A stretch of 64,000 bases of DNA from Pelomonas nitida (lineage in GTDB: Bacteria; Pseudomonadota; Gammaproteobacteria; Burkholderiales; Burkholderiaceae_C): assembly GCF_043555975.1 (NCBI RefSeq), contig NZ_JBIGIA010000002.1, forward strand, positions 397,470 to 461,469. The letters run 5' to 3'. Position 1 is the stretch's first letter; each line of letters opens with the position of its first letter. A program made the translations under genes and the position numbers. Of the stretch, positions 8,962 to 17,983 are shown piece after piece. The notes beneath the pieces are model-generated. The model saw nothing but the letters and a program-made list of their open reading frames with translations, did no database searches and was not told where the DNA came from.

Positions 8962-10231
8962 GTGGCTGCTCGTCCTGGCCTGCGCGTCGGCCGGCGCAAC
9001 GCCTTACCGGGCCCCCGTCCAGGTCACGCAGCCGGCCCCATTCCTCGCGCTGGAGGTGGGCAGTGACGCCTGGCGGTACGGCCGGCGCGCCGATCTGCAG
9101 GACTGGCAGCTGCTCGACGCCAGCGGCCGCCGCGTGCCCTTCGCCCTGCAGCCCGACGAAGGCCCCGTCGCGCCAGCGGACCGCGCGGTCCCGCTGTTCG
9201 CGCTGCCGCCGCCAGTCGCCGCCGCGTCTGCCAGCCACGCCCCGACACCCGCGGTCCGCGCGCCAGCGGGGTGGCTGGTGGACCTGGGCGAGCCGCCCGG
9301 CTGGCCAGGGGCACCAGCCCGACTGCGACTGCATTGGCCCGCGGACGCTGCACCGTTCCAGGCGGGCTACCGGCTCGAAACCAGCGCTGACCTGCAGACC
9401 TGGCGGCCGCTCGGCACCGGCCAGCTGCTCGGCGTGCACACCGCCGACGGCGCACCGCTGACGCAACCGTCGCTGGACCTGCCCGGTTCGCCGCAGCGCT
9501 ACCTGCGACTGCTGTGGGACGACGCGGCCCGTGCCGTGAAGCCTGACGCCGCCACGCTGGCCTGGCAGCCCAGCGGCCTCCCCCCTTCGCACACGGCGCG
9601 CACGGCGCCGCTGCCCGCGCCGGACGCCGACGGCGGCTGGGTCATTCCGCTGGGCGGCCCGCAACCGCTGATGAGTCTTGCGCTGAGCGGCAGCCAGGGT
9701 ACCTGGGTGCTGCCCGTCCAGGTGCAGACGCGCGCCGACCCGCATGCGCCGTGGCAGACCGTGGCCCGCGCGGTGTTCTACCGTGTCGACCGGGGCACTG
9801 CGCCGGCTGATGCCGCACCCGCCGTGCCGCTGACACTGGCCGTCAGCGAGGTGCGCCTGCTGCCGCCGCGCGGCACCGCCATGCCGCCAAATGGCACCCT
9901 GCAACTCAGCTGGACCACCCGCACGCCACGGCTGGTCTGGGCGGTCCAGGGCCAGCCGCCCTTCAGCCTGGAGGTCGGAGTGACATCGCCCGAGGCCGGC
10001 CCGCGGCCGCTGCCGGACGTCGTTCCCGACTGGCCGGCCGAGCAGGCACGCCTGGGCCGGGCCCGCGTGGGTGAATTCGTTGCTCAGCCGGCGGCAGCTG
10101 CACCGGCCCCACCCGCGCTGCCGCCGCGCCGGCTTCTGCTGTGGGCCGTGCTAGGCCTGGGCGTGGCCGCGCTCGCGGCGCTGACCTGGCGGCTGTGGCG
10201 CCAGGGGCCGGCGGTCGACACCAGCACTTAA
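8942..10231 (+). CDS. DUF3999 family exported, C-terminally anchored protein
   Basis: About 429 residues. I chose the ATG at 8942 because it gives a signal-peptide-like start (AEWLLVLACASAGATPYR); an upstream in-frame ATG at 8903 adds 13 residues. It overlaps the DUF2339 stop by 20 bases. The middle contains beta-rich segments with repeated LRLxW and DLQTWRPLG patterns suggesting jelly-roll-like domains. A single membrane helix LLLWAVLGLGVAALAALTW lies near the C-terminus, followed by a short basic tail. DUF3999 proteins accompany DUF2339 proteins in several proteobacteria, suggesting one envelope complex whose role is unknown. Confidence 0.75.
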   Translation: MAHRRAEWLLVLACASAGATPYRAPVQVTQPAPFLALEVGSDAWRYGRRADLQDWQLLDASGRRVPFALQPDEGPVAPADRAVPLFALPPPVAAASASHAPTPAVRAPAGWLVDLGEPPGWPGAPARLRLHWPADAAPFQAGYRLETSADLQTWRPLGTGQLLGVHTADGAPLTQPSLDLPGSPQRYLRLLWDDAARAVKPDAATLAWQPSGLPPSHTARTAPLPAPDADGGWVIPLGGPQPLMSLALSGSQGTWVLPVQVQTRADPHAPWQTVARAVFYRVDRGTAPADAAPAVPLTLAVSEVRLLPPRGTAMPPNGTLQLSWTTRTPRLVWAVQGQPPFSLEVGVTSPEAGPRPLPDVVPDWPAEQARLGRARVGEFVAQPAAAAPAPPALPPRRLLLWAVLGLGVAALAALTWRLWRQGPAVDTST

Positions 10232-10325
10232 ACTGCGGCGCCAGCCACGGTCGCTTGTTCTGACACCGTAACTGTCCTTAGGCACACTGCGCCCGCCCGA
10301 ATTTTTCACTTCCTGGAGATACTGA

Positions 10326-11612
10326 ATGAGCGCCATCGTTGACATCGTCGGCCGAGAGATCCTCGACAGCCGCGGCAACCCCACCGTGGAGTGCGACGTG
10401 CTGCTGGAGTCCGGCGTCATGGGTCGCGCGGCCGTACCGTCGGGTGCGTCGACCGGCAGCCGTGAAGCCATCGAGCTGCGCGACGGCGACAAGAGCCGCT
10501 ACCTGGGCAAGGGCGTGCTGAAGGCCGTCGAGCACATCAACACCGAGATCAGCGAAGCCGTGCTGGGCCTGGACGCCTCTGAGCAGGCCTTCCTGGACAA
10601 GACGCTGATCGACCTGGACGGCACCGACAACAAGAGCCGCCTGGGCGCCAATGCGATGCTGGCAGTCTCCATGGCCGTGGCCCGCGCCGCCGCCGAGGAA
10701 TCCGGCCTGCCCCTGTACCGTTACTTCGGCGGCATGGGCGGCCTGCAACTGCCCGTGCCGATGATGAACGTCATCAACGGCGGCGCCCACGCGAACAACT
10801 CGCTGGACCTGCAGGAGCTGATGATCATTCCCGTGGGCGCGCCGAGCTTCCGCGAAGCGCTGCGCTGGGGCGCCGAGGTGTTCCACGCACTGAAGAAGAT
10901 CCTGCACGACAAGGGCATCTCCACCGCCGTGGGCGACGAAGGCGGCTTCGCGCCCAGCGTCGAGAGCCATGAGGCCGCGATCCAGCTGATCCTGGACGCC
11001 ATCGCCAAGGCCGGCTACACCGCCGGCGAGCAGATCGCCATCGGCCTGGACTGCGCCGCCAGCGAGTTCTACAAGGACGGCAAGTACGTGCTCGACGGCG
11101 AAGGCGGCATCCAGCTGACCTCGCAGCAGTGGACCGACATGCTGGCCACGTGGGTCGACAAGTACCCCATCATCTCGATCGAAGACGGCATGGCCGAGGG
11201 TGACTGGGACGGCTGGAAGATCCTGACCGACCGCCTGGGCAAGAACGTGCAGATCGTCGGCGACGACCTGTTCGTCACCAACACCAAGATCCTGAGGGAA
11301 GGCATCGAGAAGGGCATCGCCAACTCGATCCTGATCAAGATCAACCAGATCGGCACGCTGACGGAAACCTTCGCCGCCATCGAGATGGCCAAGCGCGCGG
11401 GCTACACGGCCGTCATCTCGCACCGCTCGGGTGAGACGGAAGACAGCACCATCTCCGACATCGCCGTGGGCCTGAACGCGGGCCAGATCAAGACGGGTTC
11501 GCTGTCGCGCTCGGACCGCATGGCCAAGTACAACCAGCTGCTGCGCATCGAGGAAGACCTGGGCGACATCGCCGCCTACCCCGGCCGCGCTGCGTTCTAC
11601 AACCTGAAGTGA
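10326..11612 (+). CDS. eno: Enolase
   Basis: Enolase interconverts 2-phosphoglycerate and phosphoenolpyruvate in glycolysis and gluconeogenesis, and is also a degradosome component in many proteobacteria. The 428-residue length is standard. Motifs include REILDSRGNPTVE at the N-terminus, GAHANNSLDLQE, GDEGGFAP, the magnesium ligands in SIEDGMAEGDWDG and GDDLFVTN, and the C-terminal signature LIKINQIGTLTET followed by SHRSGETEDSTISD. A TGGAGA ribosome-binding site lies 8 bases before the ATG. The 94-base upstream gap includes an AT-richer stretch that may hold its own promoter. Confidence 0.99.
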   Translation: MSAIVDIVGREILDSRGNPTVECDVLLESGVMGRAAVPSGASTGSREAIELRDGDKSRYLGKGVLKAVEHINTEISEAVLGLDASEQAFLDKTLIDLDGTDNKSRLGANAMLAVSMAVARAAAEESGLPLYRYFGGMGGLQLPVPMMNVINGGAHANNSLDLQELMIIPVGAPSFREALRWGAEVFHALKKILHDKGISTAVGDEGGFAPSVESHEAAIQLILDAIAKAGYTAGEQIAIGLDCAASEFYKDGKYVLDGEGGIQLTSQQWTDMLATWVDKYPIISIEDGMAEGDWDGWKILTDRLGKNVQIVGDDLFVTNTKILREGIEKGIANSILIKINQIGTLTETFAAIEMAKRAGYTAVISHRSGETEDSTISDIAVGLNAGQIKTGSLSRSDRMAKYNQLLRIEEDLGDIAAYPGRAAFYNLK

Positions 11613-11615
11613 AGT

Positions 11616-11666
11616 GACCAGGCTCCTCGCCCATCCTCGCCTTGCTGAACGCAGGCGAGCCTGGTC
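11616..11666. repeat. 10-bp inverted repeat after eno
   Basis: GACCAGGCTC at 11616-11625 is perfectly complementary to GAGCCTGGTC at 11657-11666, with a 31-base loop. It starts 4 bases after the eno stop. It lacks a T-run, so it may be an mRNA-end structure rather than a terminator; ftsB starts 100 bases later. Confidence 0.4.
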
Positions 11667-11767
11667 TGGGACCGCGCTGCGGCGTGTGCCGCAGCGCTTC
11701 GCCACGGCGGGCCGGCTTGGGAGCGGCCCGGCCCTTGGCTCGCCTCGTGGGCCGAGGACGCTTTGAC

Positions 11768-12076
11768 ATGAAAGCACTTGCTGCCGTTTTGGTGATCTTC
11801 CTGATCGCCATCCAAGCCCAGCTCTGGGTGGGCCGGGGCAGCGTGCCGTACGTGGCCCACCTCCGGCAGGAGGTGGCTGCCGCACAGGCGGACAACGAAC
11901 AGGCCCGCCTGCGCAACGCGCAGCTGCAGGCCGAACTGCGCGACCTGCGCGAAGGCCTGGAGATGGTGGAAGAGAAGGCCCGCTTTGAGCTGGGCATGAT
12001 CAAGCCCGATGAGGTCTTCGTGCCCATCTCGGGCGCCAGAACCGCTTCGCTGGCCGCCTCCAGCCCCAAGCCCTGA
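11768..12076 (+). CDS. ftsB: Cell division protein FtsB (septum formation initiator)
   Basis: FtsB is a small bitopic division protein that joins FtsL and FtsQ in the divisome and helps activate septal peptidoglycan synthesis. The 102 residues comprise one membrane helix (ALAAVLVIFLIAIQAQLWVG), a Ser/Val linker and a coiled coil rich in Gln/Glu/Leu (QEVAAAQADNEQARLRN), then the conserved ALE-like EMVEEKARFELGMI motif. The ATG at 11768 was preferred over a longer upstream frame because it puts the helix right at the N-terminus, as in the family. Location after eno is the classical proteobacterial arrangement. Its stop overlaps the pnuC start (TGATG). Confidence 0.93.
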   Translation: MKALAAVLVIFLIAIQAQLWVGRGSVPYVAHLRQEVAAAQADNEQARLRNAQLQAELRDLREGLEMVEEKARFELGMIKPDEVFVPISGARTASLAASSPKP

Positions 12077-12687
12077 TGCTCATGACACTGTGGTCGGCGC
12101 TGCTGGCGCCGGCCTTCACTGCTTTTGGCAGCCCCATCACCTGGCTGGAGTTGGCAGCGTTCGTGCTGTCCGTGTGGATGGTCGTCTGCAACATGCGCGT
12201 CCATCCGTTGGCCTGGCCGCTCGCGTTCATCGCATCGCTGCTGTATTTCGCGCTGTTCCTGGACGGCAAGCTGTACGGCGAGGCGGGCCTGCAGCTCGTC
12301 TTCGCCGCGCTGGCCCTGTGGGGGGCGTGGCAGTGGCGCTTCGGCCGCACGAGCAGCGGCGAGCTGCTGACCGTGCGCCGGCTGGGCCTGCGCGGCCTCA
12401 TCGCACCGACCGCGTTCACCCTCGGTGCCTGGCCGCTGCTGGGCCTGTTCCTCGCCCGGTTCACAGACAGCCCCTTGCCTTACTGGGATGCGTTCCCCAC
12501 CGTCGCGAGCCTGTTGGGCCAATGGCTGCTCGCACGCAAGTATGAAGAGAACTGGCCAACCTGGATCGTCGTCAACACCGTCAGCGTCGTGCTGTTCGGG
12601 CTGAAGGGCTATTGGCTGACCGTGGTCCTGTACGCGGCCTTCATCCCGATGAGCGTGCTCGGCTGGCGCGCATGGCGGCGGGCATGA
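12076..12687 (+). CDS. pnuC: Nicotinamide riboside transporter PnuC
   Basis: A 203-residue inner-membrane protein of the PnuC family, which imports nicotinamide riboside for NAD synthesis by facilitated diffusion with metabolic trapping. It shows about seven hydrophobic segments. Family-type features are WLELAAFVLSVWMVVCN near the N-terminus, the polar NW-containing segment KYEENWPTWIVVNTVSVVLF and the aromatic GLKGYWLTVVLYA. It overlaps ftsB by one base and the following kinase gene by four bases. That coupling to a kinase-like ATPase supports a nicotinamide riboside uptake-and-trap pair. Confidence 0.93.
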   Translation: MLMTLWSALLAPAFTAFGSPITWLELAAFVLSVWMVVCNMRVHPLAWPLAFIASLLYFALFLDGKLYGEAGLQLVFAALALWGAWQWRFGRTSSGELLTVRRLGLRGLIAPTAFTLGAWPLLGLFLARFTDSPLPYWDAFPTVASLLGQWLLARKYEENWPTWIVVNTVSVVLFGLKGYWLTVVLYAAFIPMSVLGWRAWRRA

Positions 12688-13196
12688 GCCGCATCGTGGC
12701 GCTGGTGGGCGCCGAATGCACCGGCAAGTCCACGCTGGCCGAGACACTGGCGAGGCGCTTCAACGCCGGCCTCGTGACCGAATATCTGCGCGAATGGTGC
12801 GACACGCACGCCCGCACGCCCGAACGCCACGAACAGGCGGCCATCGCCGCAGAGCAGGCGCGGCGCATCGAAGTGGCCGCGCAGCGGCATGCCCTGGTCT
12901 TCTGCGACACGACACCGCTCATCACGGCCTTGTGCAGCGAGCACTATTTCAGCGACGACTCGCTGACCGCCGGTGCCGTGGCCTTTCAGCGCCGTTGCCA
13001 GTTGACGCTGCTGTGCGCGCCCGACCTGCCCTGGCAGGCCGACGGCATCCTGCGTGACGGCCCGGCGGTGCGCGAGCGCTTCGATGCCCGGCTGCGCGAC
13101 GCCATGACCCGGCACGCCCTCCCCTGGACCGACATCGCCGGCAGCGACGACGAGCGTCTCTCCGGCGCGCTACGGGCACTGCAGGCGCCGGCCTGA
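12684..13196 (+). CDS. NadR-like P-loop ATPase, probable ribosylnicotinamide kinase
   Basis: A 170-residue P-loop protein beginning MSRIVALVGAECTGKST; the Walker A GxxxxGKS/T is at residues 8-15. It resembles the C-terminal ribosylnicotinamide kinase domain of NadR, with TEYLREW after the P-loop helix, FCDTTPLITA as the Walker B-like strand, and the DGILRDGPAVRERF lid region. There is no NadR adenylyltransferase or DNA-binding domain. Start chosen at the ATGA overlap with pnuC. The likely role is phosphorylating imported nicotinamide riboside to NMN. Substrate assignment rests on motif plus neighbour, not on experiment. Confidence 0.85.
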   Translation: MSRIVALVGAECTGKSTLAETLARRFNAGLVTEYLREWCDTHARTPERHEQAAIAAEQARRIEVAAQRHALVFCDTTPLITALCSEHYFSDDSLTAGAVAFQRRCQLTLLCAPDLPWQADGILRDGPAVRERFDARLRDAMTRHALPWTDIAGSDDERLSGALRALQAPA

Positions 13197-13309
13197 TGCC
13201 GCACCGCCCGGTTGCCTGAGCGCGTCCCACGGGCCTGCGCGGACTCCTGCGATGCGGACGTGACGCACGGCTTCCCGCCAGCGCGCGCGCCCCGGAGCGT
13301 GTCTCGCCG

Positions 13310-16300
13310 TCAACGCCCGAGCAGCAAATAGTCGAACAACTGCGTGCCACCGGCGCCGCCCAGCGGCACGAGCATCGCCTTCAGCAGCGGCTGGTCGAAG
13401 AATGGAGCGAAGGCGCCCTGCTGGTTGTTCTCGACCTGGGCGATCAGGCGCTTGAAAGGCTCCACCAGGTCGCTCAGCGGCTTGCCGCTGCCCGCCAGCC
13501 AGCGCAGGTCGGCCTGCATGGATTCGAGCGCGCGACGGCGCGTGGCCTCGGCGGACTGCTTGAGCAGCAACGTCAGGCCGATCAACGCCAGCACATAACA
13601 GCTCACCCCCACGGCGACCGCCGTCGTCAACGCCCAGTTGTCGAAGAGCCGGCTACGCGCCACCACCAGCAGCGCCAGCACGACGAAGGGGCCGATCACC
13701 AGCCGCGCCACCGTCGCACTGCGTCGGGCGACGACTTGCACGTCGATCCAGTCGTCCAGCAGCGTATGCACGGCAAAGCCTCCGCCGTCCCTGCCACGCT
13801 CTTCAGGCCGACCGCAGAAGCGCTGCGACCACAAGGCCTTGTGCTCCTCGCCCAGGCCCTTGGCGAACATCTCGACGGTGGCCTCCGGATAGAAGCTGCG
13901 GCCGGCGTTGAGATGACGCACGAAACGCAGCAGCAACACGGTTGCATCCGCCACAGCCACGATGAGCAATGGCAGCAGCAACAAGATGGCGTAGAGCGTG
14001 ACCGTCACCATCTGCCGGTGCTCGTCACCGCGCACCGGCACGGCGGGAATCTGCCCCTCCGACAGGCACATGAACAGCAGCGCCGCGCAGCAGACGGTCA
14101 AGGCGAACCACACCAGCGTGCGTGCCGCGCGCGGCCTTGCCTCGCCGCGCTCACCGTATTCCTTCCAGAGCTGCTGAAAGTCGCAGCTGTAGCCGACACC
14201 GCTGCGCCAGAAGAGCACGCTGACATGCTCGAACCAGCCGCCCACGAGCAGGCGCAGGTCGTTGCGCACCATGGGCGCGGGCATGGCGCGAGGCAGCCGC
14301 AGCCAGTCCGCATCACGACGCAACTGCTCCACCGTGTCAGCCCACGCCCAGTCCAGGGCCCACAGAATGGCGAACAGCGCCAGCAGGTGGATCAGGTGCG
14401 ACGGCCAGGCGCTGACACCTTCCACCCAGGTGACGGGCTCGCAGCTCTCGCAGAGGACGGCCGCGCGCCAGCCGCCCACCGGCCAGGCCAGCCACACCCA
14501 CAAGGCCACGACGAACAGCACGACGATCAAGTGCAGACGGTCGACCCGGGCAGGCTGATCAGGCGGCGCAGGCAGCTCGCGCCGGGCCTGCAACAACGCG
14601 GGCAGCACCGCCAGCAGCGCACCGAACGCGGCCAGACTGGCGAGCAGCAAGGCCTGGACGAACCCCAGCTGCGAGGGCCGGAGGAACTCGATCAGACTCG
14701 CCAGCACGTAGGCGAACAGCCCGGCATGCAGCGCGACGAGGACGATCGACGTCATGTCCATGTGCGGCTGGTTGACTGCCGTGGGCTCGCGCAGAAACGC
14801 CTGCCTAGCCTGCCGCATCGACGGCGTGGACGGCCACACCAGCAGCACGACGCCCATGACCACCACCATCAATGCAGCCAGGGCAGTTCGCCCCGCGTCA
14901 GGCCGCGGCGGGCCGGCCTCCAGCGCATACCCCGACAGCGGCACGGCGCTGGATCGCCCGATCTCATACATCGACGGCTTTTGCAGCACCGGCTCCAGCG
15001 CCAGGCGCTCCTCGCGCTTGCAACTCTCGCTGCGACAACCCGTGCGTCGCGCGGCCGCGTAGGTGCTGACCTGATAGATATCTCGAAACGGCGGCGTGCC
15101 GGCCTGCAGATCGACCGCCGACGCGCCGGGCGCTGGCGGGTAGAAGGCCAGGGGCAGGCTGCTGGCCACGACGAGATTGCGCGTAAAGGCCTGCGTGCGG
15201 GGATGCAGGTAGCGCGCGTCCATGTCGGTGGTGAAGAACATGCGATCGGAAAAGTCCTCGTGCATGGCCTGCAGCACAAGCAGCTTGTCGTGCACGTCGT
15301 TGGCGAAGATGCCGATGGCGCCGATCGGCAGACGGTTCGGGTCGGTCTCGCTGCGCTTGAGGTCGGCGCCCATGCGGCGCAGGTAGTCGAGCTGGTCGCG
15401 GCTCTCCGGCCATTCCAGCGGCGCGTTCTTGGAACCAGCACCGGGGGCGGCGGCCGCGCTCGCATCGCGGGTCGTCACCCCGTCCAGGCCACGGAAGAAA
15501 TAGATGACCTCGATCCTCTGCAGTTGCTCAGCCGAGCGGCTGTCCCGCAGCCGGTAACGGAGCTCGCTGACCAGCGCCTGCGCATACAGCGAGTCACGCT
15601 CCGCCACGATGACGACCCGCCTGGGCTCACGCGGCAGGCGCAGCACCAACTCGTTGACGAGACGCTTGATGAGATCGGCGTCATTGCCGATCGTGCGCAG
15701 CATGGGCACCGGACGTGCCGGGTTGGCGTCGGTGATGCGGTTGAACTGGTCGGTCACGAACGCGTCGAGCTTCTGGTCGCTGAGCTCGCCGATCATGCTG
15801 TTGGGCGCCGTGGACGACGAGTTGTAGAACTCGGCGCTGGACAGCAGGCGATAGCCATCCGCCAGGTCATCCGGCAAGGCCGCTGCGCCATCGCCCGCCA
15901 CACCGGAGCTGCAGCGGGCAGCGGCGGCGCTCGCGGCCGGGCTGGCGGGCGCCCGCGCGAAATGCTTGCGATCGGCCGCACAACGCAGGTCCATGAGCGC
16001 GGCGCGCAGTGCATCGGTGGACGACGGGCCGATGACCGCCAGGCTGGGCATGCGTCGCGAGGCCGTACCGTTCAACGTCGCCTCACTCAGCGCCTCCTGC
16101 GAAATGACGGCCGCGCCGATCAACTGACGCGTCAAACGCGCCAGCGCATCGAGCTTGCGCTGCGGCAGCGCGCTCTCGTCCACCCACAGCAAGGCGATCT
16201 GGCTGTAGCGCCGCGGCTTCTCGCCCCGGCCGTCACCGCCAGCGTCCGGCTTGCGCCGGTGCTCCGCCCGCACCGACAGCATCTCGTAGGGCACGAGGTA

Positions 16301-16900
16301 GCAGTCGGTGAGGCATCCCGCGCGCGCCGCCGGTTTGGCATCGCCTGCAGCCGGGCTGGACACGGCGGCGGTTGCAGGCGGCGGGCCGCGCAGCAGGTCG
16401 AACTGCAGCAGGCTCAACCGCTCGGCGCTGTCTGGCACGTAGTCCTGAGCCATCAACCCGGCCAGCGTCGCATAGCGCAGGCGCCGACGGGCTTCTTCGG
16501 CGCCGACGAAGTCGGCCCCGGGCATCAGGCCCATGATGATGAGCGTGTCGTCCAGGCGCTGGTCATGGTCGCGGTCCAGCCGGGCAAGGAGACGCTGCGG
16601 GTCGCGCACGTCGTCGACATGCGCCAGGCAGTCGACCCCCTGTGGCGCCGAGGCCTGCTTGCGCACGCGTTCGCAGCGTTCGGCACGCTCGGCTTCATAG
16701 CGGCGCACGGCAGCGAACGGGTCTTCCCACAACCGCGCGTTGACGTCGAGATCGGGGTCCAGCGGCACCTGCGCCCGGGCCTTCTCGGCCGGCCGCAACG
16801 GCTCGAACGCATGAGGCACCAACTGCGTGCTGGCCACGAAAGCCGCAAGCACAGCGATGCTGGTCCAAGGGATGTTGCCAATGCCGAGCTTGTCCGCCAA
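13310..16900 (-). CDS. Large unassigned membrane protein with a receptor-like soluble region
   Basis: About 1,196 residues from a TTG at 16900, preceded by GGAGG at 5-base spacing; the frame runs on to 16966 but without a ribosome-binding site there. Segment 1 (residues 12-28) is one membrane helix. Residues about 30-660 are soluble and alternate strand/helix patterns reminiscent of type I periplasmic binding proteins: LAVIGPSSTDALRAAL, RRVVIVAERDSLYAQALVSEL, and IGAIGIFANDVHDKLLVLQAM followed by MFFTTDMD. Residues about 670 to 1,125 hold roughly nine to ten membrane helices interrupted by loops, and the last 80 residues form a cytoplasmic, coiled-coil-like tail. I do not recognise a named family. 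A ligand-sensing or transport role is inference from layout only. No partner gene overlaps it. Confidence 0.8.
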   Translation of the reverse strand: MADKLGIGNIPWTSIAVLAAFVASTQLVPHAFEPLRPAEKARAQVPLDPDLDVNARLWEDPFAAVRRYEAERAERCERVRKQASAPQGVDCLAHVDDVRDPQRLLARLDRDHDQRLDDTLIIMGLMPGADFVGAEEARRRLRYATLAGLMAQDYVPDSAERLSLLQFDLLRGPPPATAAVSSPAAGDAKPAARAGCLTDCYLVPYEMLSVRAEHRRKPDAGGDGRGEKPRRYSQIALLWVDESALPQRKLDALARLTRQLIGAAVISQEALSEATLNGTASRRMPSLAVIGPSSTDALRAALMDLRCAADRKHFARAPASPAASAAAARCSSGVAGDGAAALPDDLADGYRLLSSAEFYNSSSTAPNSMIGELSDQKLDAFVTDQFNRITDANPARPVPMLRTIGNDADLIKRLVNELVLRLPREPRRVVIVAERDSLYAQALVSELRYRLRDSRSAEQLQRIEVIYFFRGLDGVTTRDASAAAAPGAGSKNAPLEWPESRDQLDYLRRMGADLKRSETDPNRLPIGAIGIFANDVHDKLLVLQAMHEDFSDRMFFTTDMDARYLHPRTQAFTRNLVVASSLPLAFYPPAPGASAVDLQAGTPPFRDIYQVSTYAAARRTGCRSESCKREERLALEPVLQKPSMYEIGRSSAVPLSGYALEAGPPRPDAGRTALAALMVVVMGVVLLVWPSTPSMRQARQAFLREPTAVNQPHMDMTSIVLVALHAGLFAYVLASLIEFLRPSQLGFVQALLLASLAAFGALLAVLPALLQARRELPAPPDQPARVDRLHLIVVLFVVALWVWLAWPVGGWRAAVLCESCEPVTWVEGVSAWPSHLIHLLALFAILWALDWAWADTVEQLRRDADWLRLPRAMPAPMVRNDLRLLVGGWFEHVSVLFWRSGVGYSCDFQQLWKEYGERGEARPRAARTLVWFALTVCCAALLFMCLSEGQIPAVPVRGDEHRQMVTVTLYAILLLLPLLIVAVADATVLLLRFVRHLNAGRSFYPEATVEMFAKGLGEEHKALWSQRFCGRPEERGRDGGGFAVHTLLDDWIDVQVVARRSATVARLVIGPFVVLALLVVARSRLFDNWALTTAVAVGVSCYVLALIGLTLLLKQSAEATRRRALESMQADLRWLAGSGKPLSDLVEPFKRLIAQVENNQQGAFAPFFDQPLLKAMLVPLGGAGGTQLFDYLLLGR

Positions 16901-17023
16901 TGTCGCCTCCGTCCCTGCAAACACAGGGCCAGGGGCGACACTCTCAGCTCGCCAGGGAGGCGTCAATCGCCAAGGGCGAAAGCATCCTCAGAACACATGA
17001 CGGGGCCATGGCCCCGCACAGGG

Positions 17024-17983
17024 CTACTGCAGCGTGGCGTCGGCGCCATCGGGCTGGCGCCCGGGCGGCGCGAACAGCGCGCCCACATCCACGGCATCGA
17101 AGCGGTAGTGCCGGCCACAGAAATCGCAGGCGATCTCGATGTCGCCGCGCTCGGCCAGCACGTCGTCGGCCTCCTCGCGGCCCAGGCCCAGCAGCATCTG
17201 CCCGACGCGCTCGCGCGAGCAGGTGCAGGCAAAACGTGGCGCCTGCGGCTCGAAGCGCGTGACGGTTTCCTCCCAGAACAGGCGGCGCAGGATGGTGTCG
17301 GCATCCAGCGTCAGCAGTTCTTCGGCCGTCAAGGTGCCGGCCAGGATGGCGATGCGGTTGAACGCCTCCGACAGGCCGATGTCGTCCTCGTTGCGGCGGC
17401 CCGCCAGGTTGCCTTCGCCCTCGACGGGCAGGCGCTGGATCAGCAGGCCGGCCGCGATGTCACCGTTGGCCGCCAGCACGAGGCGCGTGTCCAACTGCTC
17501 GGACTGCAGCATGTAGTGCTCCAGCGCCTCGCTGACCTGCTTCAGCGGCTCGCGGCGGTCACCATGCAGCGGCACGATGCCCTGGTAGGGCTGCTGGCCG
17601 GGGAACTTGTCCTTGGGGTCCAGCGTGATCGCGCAGCGGCCCTGGCCGTGCACGTTGACCATGGCCTCCAGCGTCGCCCCGGCCGGCACCTCGCCGACGC
17701 ACTTGGCCGTGGCGCGGAACGACAGATCGGGGTGCGACTCCGCGACCGCGAGCTTCACGGGGCCGTCGCCCATGACCTGCAGCACCAGCGCGCCGTTGAA
17801 CTTGATGTTGGCCTGCATCAACACGGCCGCCGCGCTCATCTCGCCGAGCATGTTGCGCAACTCGGTCGGGTAGGCCTGCCCCGGCTCGCGGCGGGCCAGC
17901 ACCTCGCGCCAGGAGTCGGTCAGCCGCACCAGCATGCCGCGCACGGGCAGGCCATCGAACAGGAACTTGTGCAATTCGCTCAT
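17024..17983 (-). CDS. hslO: Redox-regulated chaperone Hsp33
   Basis: Hsp33 is a cytoplasmic holdase switched on by oxidation and unfolding. The 319 residues contain the N-terminal core (HKFLFDGLPVRGMLVRL, then LLGEMS-type NMLGEMSAAAVLMQANIKF) and the C-terminal redox switch with a CTCS pair and a CDFCG pair, the four zinc-binding cysteines. The ATG at 17983 overlaps the stop of the upstream gamma-carbonic anhydrase gene by four bases, so the two are translationally coupled. Confidence 0.97.
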   Translation of the reverse strand: MSELHKFLFDGLPVRGMLVRLTDSWREVLARREPGQAYPTELRNMLGEMSAAAVLMQANIKFNGALVLQVMGDGPVKLAVAESHPDLSFRATAKCVGEVPAGATLEAMVNVHGQGRCAITLDPKDKFPGQQPYQGIVPLHGDRREPLKQVSEALEHYMLQSEQLDTRLVLAANGDIAAGLLIQRLPVEGEGNLAGRRNEDDIGLSEAFNRIAILAGTLTAEELLTLDADTILRRLFWEETVTRFEPQAPRFACTCSRERVGQMLLGLGREEADDVLAERGDIEIACDFCGRHYRFDAVDVGALFAPPGRQPDGADATLQ

